Positions 1-6,193 of a stretch of DNA of 9,193 nucleotides are shown one piece after another. Position 1 is the stretch's first letter. Every line of letters begins with the position of its first letter. The position numbers were made by a program, and so were the translations under genes. The notes beneath the pieces were generated by a model that was given only the letters and a program-made list of their open reading frames with translations, ran no database searches and had not been told where the DNA came from. Source of the stretch: JAGOTT01 sp964450795 (GTDB lineage: Bacteria > Patescibacteriota > Minisyncoccia > Moranbacterales > UBA1568); the NCBI GenBank assembly GCA_964450795.1, contig CAYVDI010000038.1, positions 1 to 9,193 of the forward strand. The letters are read 5' to 3'.

Positions 1-273
1 CATTTCGAACCGGTGTCCGGAGGGATGAACGAGGCTACCGCGGCGGCGATGAAGCCGGCGGCGGAGCATGATTATTCCGGGAAATCGCTTCGTATGAACG
101 GGGAAGATGTTGCCGAGACGATACTTAGGGAATTCAAAGTCGATCCGGAGGATCCGAAGGCGGTGCAGACCGTGATGCGCTCGGAAAAAAACACCCTGCA
201 GAAAGCCCGACTTTCGAATCTCTATCGGAAGTGGCAGGAAGAGAAATCGAAGGACGCGACGGAATCGGAGTAA
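1..273 (+). CDS. C-terminal part of unrecognised charged protein
   Basis: The frame is open from the first base of the window to a TAA at 271-273, giving about 90 residues. I take it as a gene entering from the left. GTG (13) and ATG (25) lie in frame, but GGAGGG abuts the ATG with no spacer, so neither is a convincing start. The visible part begins with an Ala/Gly-rich stretch and continues as a probable helical region rich in Lys, Glu and Arg, with FKVDPEDPKAVQTVM in the middle and RLSNLYRKWQEEK near the end. There is no membrane segment, cysteine cluster or catalytic motif. I recognise no family. It converges on comF with a 21-base gap and no clear terminator hairpin between them. It could be the tail of a larger protein or a small complete one. 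Confidence 0.55.
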   Translation, partial: HFEPVSGGMNEATAAAMKPAAEHDYSGKSLRMNGEDVAETILREFKVDPEDPKAVQTVMRSEKNTLQKARLSNLYRKWQEEKSKDATESE

Positions 274-294
274 GGATACTCTCAGCGGCACGGT

Positions 295-1005
295 CTATCG
301 GGCGACGACAATGCCGAAGACTTTTTTCGCGCCGGTTTTCTTGAGGGCCTTCGCGCACTCTTCGAGCGTGGCGCCGGTCGTCGCGACATCGTCGACGAGC
401 CAGACAGTCGCGTTTTTGAGACGGGTTTTCGAATCGCGGATTTCCGATACGGAAAACGCTTCGCGAAGATTTTCCTGCCGCTCCCTCGTGTCGTGGCTCC
501 GTGCCTGCGGGAGCGTGAATCGGTTCCGGATAAGGATATCTTCGCGGACGGGAACGTCGAGGTATGGCGCGAGGTGCGCGGCAAGCGATGCCGCGATACG
601 CGCCGACTGATTGAATCCGCGGAACCGCAACCGCCACGGATGGAGCGGAACGGGGATGATGATTTCGGGGAGAGGGAGTTCCGATCGCGAAACCGCTTCG
701 GAAAGGAATCGTCCGAGCGGATCGCAGAGCTCGGCGACGAATTCGTATTTCATGACGTGGATGGCGTCCTCGACGATGCTGTTGCCGCGGTACGGTGTCG
801 CCGAGAAGATCCCATCGAGCGCGTGACGGTCGGAGCAGGAAAGGCAGGTCATCCCGAGAGGTGTGCGATGCCGACAGAACGGACATCCGTGTTCGTGTCG
901 GATCGGGACCGCGAGAAGGCAGGCATCGCAGAGAAACGTGCCCTCCCGACCGCATCCGATACAGGTTTTCGGAAAGAGGATGTCCGCGATCGCGGTACCA
1001 AGCAT
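295..1005 (-). CDS. comF: ComF family protein (zinc ribbon plus phosphoribosyltransferase-like domain)
   Basis: ComF-family proteins act in the cytoplasm during uptake and processing of transforming DNA in competent bacteria. The 237-residue product has both hallmarks. At the N-terminus are four Cys-x2-Cys pairs (C15/C18, C26/C29, C41/C44, C54/C57), a double zinc-ribbon pattern. Near the C-terminus is the PRPP-binding loop VDDVATTGAT at about 205-214. The middle holds the family stretch PVPLHPWRLRFRGFNQS, where arginines and RGFNQ are typical. I chose the ATG at 1005 because the protein then opens MLGTAIADILFPKTCIGCG, the usual ComF beginning. An in-frame ATG at 1056 would add 17 residues and overlap clpC by 37 bases. 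With the 1005 start the gene begins 14 bases after the clpC stop, without a good ribosome site, so it is probably co-transcribed and translationally coupled. The family call is firm; a role in competence here is inferred from the neighbouring pilus genes. Confidence 0.87.
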   Translation of the reverse strand: MLGTAIADILFPKTCIGCGREGTFLCDACLLAVPIRHEHGCPFCRHRTPLGMTCLSCSDRHALDGIFSATPYRGNSIVEDAIHVMKYEFVAELCDPLGRFLSEAVSRSELPLPEIIIPVPLHPWRLRFRGFNQSARIAASLAAHLAPYLDVPVREDILIRNRFTLPQARSHDTRERQENLREAFSVSEIRDSKTRLKNATVWLVDDVATTGATLEECAKALKKTGAKKVFGIVVAR

Positions 1006-1019
1006 TTTCCCGGCGGTGA

Positions 1020-3545
1020 TTACCGCTTCCTTTTTTTGGAACGGGCTTCCGTGCATACGATGGCGCCGTTTCTGACGGCGAGGATCAGTGTCCGTTTTTC
1101 GTTGATGGGACCGTTGAGCAGCGTGTGGGCGACGGCGTTCTCGACGAGCTCGTCGACGTGTTTCCGCACGAGTCTCGCGCCGTGTTCGGGGGCGAAGCTT
1201 TTTTCCGCGATGAATTTCGGGATGGAGGCGGGGATGGAAAGCGTGATCCCCTTTCTGGCAAGTCTCGTCTTCAGCTTGGAGAGCTCGAGGCGGGCGATTT
1301 TTTCAACGGCGTCGGCTCCGAGCGCGTTCATGACGACGGTGTGATCGATCCGGGCGAGGAGTTCCGGTCGGAGGGTCTTTTTCAGCTCGGCGAGAACCTC
1401 GTTTCGTACCGATTCCGATGAAGCGGTTGTGCCTGTTTTCCCGTGAAAGCCGATTTTCGCGTTCCGGGCGAACGCTTCGGTGCCGACGTTCGAGGTGAGT
1501 ATGATGATCGCGTGCCGGAAACTCGCGTTCCGTCCCTCGGCGTCGGTGAGCCGGCCGTCGTCGAGGATCTGGAGAAGGATGTTGAACACGTCCGGATGCG
1601 CCTTTTCGATCTCGTCGAAAAGCACCACCGCGTGCGGGGTCCGTCGGATGCGCTCGGTGAGTTTTCCGCCGTCGCCGTATCCCACATATCCGGCGGGTGC
1701 GCCGATCATCTGCGCGACACTGTGCCGCTCCATGAATTCGCTCATGTCCAGGCGGATGAGCTGGTCGTGTCCGCCGAAGAACGATTCCGCCAATGTCTTC
1801 GCGATAAGCGTCTTTCCGACGCCGGTCGGACCGAGGAAGAGGAATGAACCGATCGGTCGGTCGGGGTGCCGCGTGTCGGAAAGAGCCCGGGCAAGGGCAG
1901 ATTCGATCCGATGGGCGGCCTCTTCCTGATGCACGACGGAATTCCGAAGTGCCGCACCGACGCTTCTTAAGGTGTCCTGCGGATGTTCCCGTTCGAGCCG
2001 TGAGAAGGGGATGCCGGTCATGGCGGTGACGGTCTCGAGGATGTCGCGTTCGAGGAGGGTCGGGCGGGGTTGGGTAACTCCTTTCTTTCCCGATGCGCGT
2101 TTCGTGAGTCGGGCAATCTCCTTGCTGACACGCTTCTCCTCCTCAAGCATCTCGGCGGCCTCATCGAACCGGCTCTCGTTCATGAGAAGTTCCTTCCTCG
2201 AGAGGATGTTTTTCCGGGTCGTCTCGAGAGCGAGGATGGAACGCGCTTCCGGACTTCCTCCGTTCTTGTTCTTTGAGAGCGCGGCGGCTTCGTCGAGGAT
2301 GTCGATGGCCTTGTCCGGCAGGAATCGGTCGTGGATATGTCGGACAGAGAGATCGACGGAGAGATCGAGGAGCGGGAGTCCGATCGAGACGCCATGGAAT
2401 GACTCGTATGAGCTCCGGATCCGCCGGAGGAGTTTTTTCGTCTCTTCGGGTGACGGTTCCCGGACGAGCACGCTCTGAAAACGGCGGTCGAGCGCCGGAT
2501 CCTTCTCTATATGCCGCTTGTATTCGGAGAGCGTAGTGGCACCAATGACCCGGATGTCGCCCCGCGCGAGCGCCGGCTTGAGGATGTTCGCCGCGTCGAG
2601 TCCTCCTTGGGTGTTTCCGGCGCCGACGATGGTATGGAGCTCGTCGATGAAGAGGATGACATCGGGGTGCTCGCTCGCCTCATGGACGATTTCCTTGAGT
2701 CTCGATTCGAATTCACCGCGGAAGCTCGTTCCGGCGACGACAAGCGCGAGATCGAGCGCGAGAATGCGCTTTCCGGCGATGAACGCCGGAGCGTCGCCGA
2801 GTTCGATCCGCTTTGCAAGCGCCGAAACGATGGCGGTTTTTCCGACGCCCGGTTCGCCGATGAGAAGGGGATTATTCTTGTTTTTCCGGCCGAGGATACG
2901 GATGATACGGTCAGTCTCCTCCTCCCGTCCGAAGAATTCCTCACCGCGCGCGATCGCCTCTTCGCCGAGATTGGTCGTGTACTGAAGAAGAAACGGGGTA
3001 TCCTTGCCTGTTCCCGGATTCTTTTTTGCCACGGCGATGTCCGGAAGGTCGAGCATTTTTCCGAAATTCGGGAAATTCTCAAGCCCGAGATGCGCCTCGA
3101 GATTATCGAGTATACGGTCCTCCTCGATGCCGGTCGCGTCGAGCATGTTCGTCACGTCCGGATCCGGATTTTCGAAAAGCGAATAGGTAAGATGTTCGGT
3201 TCCGACATAGGGGGATTGGAACTGGCTTGCCGCGAGGTATGCCCGGGAAAGGATGGTCTTCATATGGGGGGAAAGCGGAATGCGCTTCACTCCGGTCTGT
3301 CGATGGGCGGAAGTGACCGATGCTTTCCCTCGACCCGCCACGAAAAAACGTTCGAGAGCGTCGCGCTTGAGCCCGGCATTCGTGAGGAAGAGGCTTCCAA
3401 GCCCACCATTCTCGAGGAGGAGGGCGAGAAGGAGGTGTTTCGGCTCAACGGAGACGGAACGCTCGTTTCTGGCGAGTGTCTCGGCCGATCGGAGGGTCTG
3501 TCTCGCATGGAGCGAAAGCCGGCTGGAGAGATGGAGGGGAATCAT
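1020..3545 (-). CDS. clpC: ClpC-type AAA+ unfoldase subunit of Clp protease
   Basis: This is a two-ring Hsp100 ATPase that unfolds proteins and feeds them to ClpP. The 841-residue product has paired Clp N-terminal repeats (about 1-68 and 85-155), a first AAA+ module with Walker A GEPGVGKT (230-237), Walker B VILFIDE (296-302) and arginine region DRRFQ (353-357), then a short UVR-like linker (about 450-475). The second module has Walker A GPTGVGKT (572-579), pore loop GYVGYGDGG (619-627), Walker B VVLFDE (640-645) and sensor-2 GAR (789-791). The short linker, in place of ClpB's long coiled coil, and the IGF tripeptide (698-700) at the ClpP-docking position favour ClpC over ClpB. The first-ring pore loop reads GTSFRGEFE where family members usually have GTKYRGEFE. 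I chose ATG 3545 because it opens directly into the Clp repeat and lies downstream of the promoter candidate; earlier ATGs at 3587 and 3623 lie upstream of the predicted transcript start. No ClpP gene is visible here. Confidence 0.93.
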   Translation of the reverse strand: MIPLHLSSRLSLHARQTLRSAETLARNERSVSVEPKHLLLALLLENGGLGSLFLTNAGLKRDALERFFVAGRGKASVTSAHRQTGVKRIPLSPHMKTILSRAYLAASQFQSPYVGTEHLTYSLFENPDPDVTNMLDATGIEEDRILDNLEAHLGLENFPNFGKMLDLPDIAVAKKNPGTGKDTPFLLQYTTNLGEEAIARGEEFFGREEETDRIIRILGRKNKNNPLLIGEPGVGKTAIVSALAKRIELGDAPAFIAGKRILALDLALVVAGTSFRGEFESRLKEIVHEASEHPDVILFIDELHTIVGAGNTQGGLDAANILKPALARGDIRVIGATTLSEYKRHIEKDPALDRRFQSVLVREPSPEETKKLLRRIRSSYESFHGVSIGLPLLDLSVDLSVRHIHDRFLPDKAIDILDEAAALSKNKNGGSPEARSILALETTRKNILSRKELLMNESRFDEAAEMLEEEKRVSKEIARLTKRASGKKGVTQPRPTLLERDILETVTAMTGIPFSRLEREHPQDTLRSVGAALRNSVVHQEEAAHRIESALARALSDTRHPDRPIGSFLFLGPTGVGKTLIAKTLAESFFGGHDQLIRLDMSEFMERHSVAQMIGAPAGYVGYGDGGKLTERIRRTPHAVVLFDEIEKAHPDVFNILLQILDDGRLTDAEGRNASFRHAIIILTSNVGTEAFARNAKIGFHGKTGTTASSESVRNEVLAELKKTLRPELLARIDHTVVMNALGADAVEKIARLELSKLKTRLARKGITLSIPASIPKFIAEKSFAPEHGARLVRKHVDELVENAVAHTLLNGPINEKRTLILAVRNGAIVCTEARSKKRKR

Positions 3546-3577
3546 AGGGTGTTCTGATGGAATCGTATTCACTTGAG

Positions 3578-3605
3578 AGTATGGCATATTTTCGGTGTTT
3601 GCCAA
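3578..3605 (-). promoter_or_regulatory. Candidate sigma70-type promoter for clpC-comF
   Basis: On the minus strand TTGGCA (3605-3600, five of six to the -35 consensus) is followed after 16 bases by CATACT (3583-3578, four of six to the -10). TGC immediately precedes the hexamer, making an extended -10. Transcription would start near 3571, leaving about 26 bases before the clpC ATG at 3545. No CIRCE or CtsR-like heat-shock operator is evident around it. Confidence 0.4.
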
Positions 3606-3627
3606 TCTGGCGAGGTGTCTCATTTCG

Positions 3628-3636
3628 TGATACGAT
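3628..3636 (+). promoter_or_regulatory. Candidate extended -10 promoter for pilM
   Basis: TGA-TACGAT is an extended -10 pattern (TGN plus four of six to TATAAT). At a 17-base spacing the -35 position (3608-3613, TGGCGA) matches only three of six, so recognition would rest mostly on the extended -10. Predicted initiation near 3643 gives a leader of about 38 bases before the pilM ATG at 3681. Confidence 0.3.
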
Positions 3637-3645
3637 ATTCAATGT

Positions 3646-3660
3646 GGGATTTCGAATCCC
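3646..3660. repeat. Perfect short inverted repeat in the clpC-pilM intergenic region
   Basis: GGGATT-TCG-AATCCC is a perfect six-base-pair stem with a three-base loop. If the pilM promoter candidate is right, it sits within the first few bases of the pilM transcript and could form a 5' hairpin; alternatively it could be an operator. It superficially resembles a tRNA T-arm but no cloverleaf surrounds it. Confidence 0.45.
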
Positions 3661-3680
3661 GAGAAACACAAATTTTCCGT

Positions 3681-4751
3681 ATGGCGATTTTCTCGAAGAA
3701 CCGTTTTTTGGGTGTGGATTTCGGTACCGCTTCCATCAAGGCGGTCGAGCTTGAGATTCATGGGGGAAAGCCGGAACTCGTGAATTACGGGGAGGCGACG
3801 CTTCTTTCGCCTGACGGCGGGGCGGGTATTCCCATCCGATCCTTCAAGGAGGATATGATTCTGCGATTCCGCGCCCTTCTTGAACGCATGCGTCCGGGGA
3901 CGAAGGATGTGTATATTTCCATGCCTTCGTTTCTCGGTCTCATCTCCCTCATCGATTTTCCGGAGATGAGCGAGGAGGAGCTCGAGGAGTCGGTGAGGTT
4001 CGAGGCGCACAAATATATCCCATCGCCGCTCGAGGACGTCGCGCTTTCCTGGGAAGTGCTCGGGGCGAAGGATATTCCGCTTCCGGATGGCAGTGGAATA
4101 CAGAAGAAAACCGAGGTGCTTCTGGTCGCCGCGCTCAACAAGGAAGTGTGGCAATATGAAGGTTATGTCCGTGACGCGGGATGCGAACTCAAGCTTCTTG
4201 AACTCGAGACGTTTTCCATCGCCCGTGCCATGGTCGGAAACGACCCAGGGGTTTTTCTGGTCATCGATATCGGCGCGCGTGCGGCGAACCTTATTCTCGT
4301 CGAAGGCGGTCATGTGAAGATGAGTCGGAACATCGACGCCGGCGGAAAGGATATCACTCGGACGATGGCGGAAAGCCTGAACATCTCCCTCGATCGGGCG
4401 GAGACGCTCAAGCGGAGCAGCAAGGACTTTCTGAATTCCAGGGAGACCGCGGTCATTTTCCCGGCGATCGAGATGATCGTGAGCGAGGCGACTCGAATGA
4501 TGGAATCATGGAAGGCGAAGCGCCCGGAAGCCAGGTTCGATGGGATCGTTCTCTCCGGTGGGACCGCCCGTATGACCGGCATCCCGCAATATTTCTCCAC
4601 CCGTCTCGGCATTCCGGCAACGCTTGGTGACCCGTGGCGCAGTATCGTGTGTCCGAATGCGCTCGAACCGGCGATCGATCGCATGGGGTCGTCGTTCGGG
4701 GTCGCTTTGGGTTTGGCGCTTTATGGAGTCGCGGCGAATTCGAAGCGATAG
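3681..4751 (+). CDS. pilM: Type IV pilus assembly ATP-binding protein PilM
   Basis: PilM is a cytoplasmic actin/FtsA-like protein that forms a ring under the inner membrane and recruits the N-terminal tail of PilN. The 356-residue product has the actin-fold nucleotide motifs in order: phosphate-1 GVDFGTASIKAVEL (11-24), phosphate-2 VIDIGARAANLIL (194-206) and adenosine motif LSGGTARMTG (291-300). It also has the family stretch FEAHKYIPSPLEDV (107-120), and its length is typical. I chose ATG 3681 because homologues start just before the first phosphate loop. The frame is open upstream, with ATGs at 3642 and 3573, but those would add an unrelated segment and 3642 coincides with the predicted transcript start. 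There is no Shine-Dalgarno; AAACACAAA lies 8 bases upstream. It is the first gene of the cluster and is transcribed divergently from clpC. Confidence 0.93.
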   Translation: MAIFSKNRFLGVDFGTASIKAVELEIHGGKPELVNYGEATLLSPDGGAGIPIRSFKEDMILRFRALLERMRPGTKDVYISMPSFLGLISLIDFPEMSEEELEESVRFEAHKYIPSPLEDVALSWEVLGAKDIPLPDGSGIQKKTEVLLVAALNKEVWQYEGYVRDAGCELKLLELETFSIARAMVGNDPGVFLVIDIGARAANLILVEGGHVKMSRNIDAGGKDITRTMAESLNISLDRAETLKRSSKDFLNSRETAVIFPAIEMIVSEATRMMESWKAKRPEARFDGIVLSGGTARMTGIPQYFSTRLGIPATLGDPWRSIVCPNALEPAIDRMGSSFGVALGLALYGVAANSKR

Positions 4752-4755
4752 GATA

Positions 4756-4784
4756 TTTCCAAAGGAGATCACTTGGTGTATCAT
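4756..4784 (+). promoter_or_regulatory. Candidate internal promoter ahead of pilN
   Basis: TTTCCA (4756-4761, four of six) and TATCAT (4779-4784, five of six) are separated by 17 bases in the pilM-pilN gap. Initiation near 4791 would leave a 33-base leader containing AAACACAAA before the pilN ATG. The -35/-10 spacer contains a strong Shine-Dalgarno-like sequence that would be outside this transcript. Confidence 0.35.
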
Positions 4785-4808
4785 AGAGTGGCAGACATAC
4801 ATAAGTAG
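4761..4808 (+). other. Shine-Dalgarno plus possible ten-codon leader ORF before pilN
   Basis: AAAGGAGA at 4761-4768 is the best Shine-Dalgarno match noticed in the window. It precedes GTG at 4776 (8-base spacing after AAAGGAG) or TTG at 4773, opening a 10- or 11-codon ORF (MYHRVADIHK) that ends at TAG 4806-4808. The ORF is in the same frame as pilN, whose ATG comes 15 bases after that stop. It may be a translated leader peptide or chance; no coding signal can be judged at this length. It competes with the promoter candidate at 4756-4784, which would place the Shine-Dalgarno upstream of the transcript start. Confidence 0.25.
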
Positions 4809-4823
4809 AAACACAAACACGCT

Positions 4824-5357
4824 ATGCCCGGAATAAACCTCTCGCACTCTTCGGTCGAGCAGGCGGCCGAACTGAAGAAATATGACTCGTTCGGTCGCGG
4901 CGCGGTGACTATCGTAGCGATCCTCCTTCTCGTGCTTGCCGCATGGGGAGGCGTCGTTTTCTATGGAAAGAAGCTTTCTGCCGAGATGGACGGTATCGTA
5001 GCGGAAATCGCCACGAAGCGTGGAGCGTTTTCCGGTGCCGATGTCGATGATGTCGCGGATTTCCAATTCCGTCTCGAGGTTCTGAAAGCCGGGTTGAAGG
5101 AACGTGTCTCTCCCGCGGGAATGCTGAATTCGATCGAAGAGCTTCTCCTTCCGGCGGTGGCGCTGACCGGATACTCGTTCGATGCGAAAGAAAAGGAGAT
5201 TTCTCTCGCCGGAGAGGCGGATGCGCTCGGAACGATCGCGAAGCAGATGGTCCTTTTGAAACGGACATCCGGTTTTTCGGGTATCACCGTGAACAGTCTT
5301 TCCCGTGAGGATAGCGGGAGATTCAAATTCGATCTTTCGGTGGCGGTTTCCCGGTAG
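4824..5357 (+). CDS. pilN: Type IV pilus inner-membrane assembly protein PilN
   Basis: PilN is a single-pass membrane protein whose short cytoplasmic N-terminus binds PilM and whose extracytoplasmic domain pairs with PilO. The 177-residue product has the expected build: a short start carrying INL (residues 4-6, matching the INLLP-type PilM-binding motif in part), one hydrophobic span at about 25-47, a probable coiled coil at about 50-95, and a compact alpha/beta domain to the end containing GYSFDAKEKEISLAGEAD (116-133), the ferredoxin-like pattern of the family. It follows pilM by 72 bases and precedes pilO by 33. Sequence identity in this family is low, so the name rests on topology, length and position as much as on motifs. 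AAACACAAA ends 6 bases before the ATG, in place of a Shine-Dalgarno. Confidence 0.82.
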   Translation: MPGINLSHSSVEQAAELKKYDSFGRGAVTIVAILLLVLAAWGGVVFYGKKLSAEMDGIVAEIATKRGAFSGADVDDVADFQFRLEVLKAGLKERVSPAGMLNSIEELLLPAVALTGYSFDAKEKEISLAGEADALGTIAKQMVLLKRTSGFSGITVNSLSREDSGRFKFDLSVAVSR

Positions 5358-5365
5358 ATGTTTCG

Positions 5366-5371
5366 CATAAT
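5366..5371 (+). promoter_or_regulatory. Possible -10 element ahead of pilO
   Basis: CATAAT matches five of six bases of the -10 consensus in the 33-base pilN-pilO gap, but no acceptable -35 lies 16-18 bases upstream and there is no TGN extension. A start near 5378 would leave a very short A-rich leader of about 13 bases. This is weak, and chance is a reasonable alternative. Confidence 0.2.
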
Positions 5372-5390
5372 ACGGAAAACATAAAACAAT

Positions 5391-6182
5391 ATGTCAATAA
5401 GGAGGATGTTGTTTCCGCTCTTCGTGATCATTCTTGCGTTCGTCGCGGTGAATTTCATACGCCCGGCGATTCTTTCGGTACTTGATCAGCGGACCATGAA
5501 GGAAACGAAGCTCGCCGAGCTCGCCGCCGTCGAGAAAACGGCCGCGAACATAGGTTCCCTGTCGGACGCCCGAAAGAAACTTCTCGGTTCGGAAGACGGG
5601 AGGATGATTATGTCGTATCTTCCGACGAAGCCGGATCACGACCGGATCGTCGATATCTTCAACTTCTTCGGACTCCAGTCTGGGGCCATTATCGGTGATA
5701 TCGCGTTCGAGAAGAACGTTGCTGTCGCTGCTCCGGTGGCGGATGTGTCATCAGAGGTCGTTGCCGCCGATGGAACCGTCATCGAGACGCCGCCCGCAGC
5801 GCCTCTGCCGTCCGTGTTTTCGGTGACCGTAGAGATGAGCGGGGCATATGACAGCCTGAAGTCGTTTATGGACCGGGTTTCCTCGATGGACCGACTGGAG
5901 AAGGTAGTTTCGTTTTCCATAACGAAGAGTAATACCGAAACAGGAGCCTCTGCCGGGAATCCGGGACAGACTGCGGGTGAAGGCGAACTGTCCGCGAAGC
6001 TCGAGGTCGAATTCTCGTATCTCCCGGAAGCATCGTATCCGGGAGCGCATCTCCTCCCGATTTTTGCTGCTGGGGAATTCGATACGGCGTCGGTGCTTCA
6101 GGCAATGGGATCCAATGAGTCGATTCCGGTCCTGCCGGAACCCGCTCTTCCGGGAAGACGGAGCGATCCGTTTAAACTCTGA
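5391..6182 (+). CDS. pilO: Type IV pilus inner-membrane assembly protein PilO (PilO-like)
   Basis: PilO is the partner of PilN in the alignment subcomplex that couples the cytoplasmic motor to the pilus fibre. The 263-residue product has a very short cytoplasmic N-terminus (MSIRR), a membrane span at about 6-24, a probable coiled coil at about 32-65, then two parts of an extracytoplasmic alpha/beta domain (about 70-108 and 141-212) with FSVTVEMSGAYDSLKSFMD (143-161) typical of PilO beta-alpha packing. An Ala/Val/Pro-rich segment (109-140) and a Gly/Ala/Thr-rich segment (182-200) interrupt this domain as likely flexible loops. The protein ends in a proline-rich tail with GRRSDPF (255-261), which resembles the start of the PilP core. 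It is followed 11 bases later by pilB. The start follows AAACATAAA at 5 bases. The stop is TGA. Confidence 0.78.
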   Translation: MSIRRMLFPLFVIILAFVAVNFIRPAILSVLDQRTMKETKLAELAAVEKTAANIGSLSDARKKLLGSEDGRMIMSYLPTKPDHDRIVDIFNFFGLQSGAIIGDIAFEKNVAVAAPVADVSSEVVAADGTVIETPPAAPLPSVFSVTVEMSGAYDSLKSFMDRVSSMDRLEKVVSFSITKSNTETGASAGNPGQTAGEGELSAKLEVEFSYLPEASYPGAHLLPIFAAGEFDTASVLQAMGSNESIPVLPEPALPGRRSDPFKL

Positions 6183-6193
6183 CCTCTGGATTT

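Noticed and set aside
274..294. Terminator between the left-edge gene and comF
   Set aside because: The 21-base gap has no GC-rich stem followed by a T run on either strand.
493..1344. Plus-strand open frame (283 codons) antisense to comF and the clpC 3' end
   Set aside because: It spans two real genes on the other strand and shows no family features.
2511..3557. Plus-strand open frame (348 codons) antisense to clpC
   Set aside because: It is a shadow of clpC, whose repeats and Walker motifs are intact on the minus strand.
3640..3665. tRNA T-arm-like TTCGAATCCC sequence
   Set aside because: The closing base pair of the T-loop is wrong, and no anticodon arm, D-arm or acceptor stem can be drawn on either strand.
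3573..3680. Upstream in-frame extension of pilM (ATGs at 3573 and 3642)
   Set aside because: The extra residues do not resemble PilM N-termini, and the region is better explained as the divergent promoter zone; ATG 3642 would require a leaderless message.
3546..3680. CIRCE or CtsR heat-shock operator upstream of clpC
   Set aside because: No TTAGCACTC-N9-GAGTGCTAA or GGTCAAA tandem pattern is present.
6180..6182. UGA reassigned to glycine, as in some CPR lineages
   Set aside because: TGA ends pilO and the receiver gene exactly where family lengths predict, and reading through the pilO TGA would run far into pilB in another frame.
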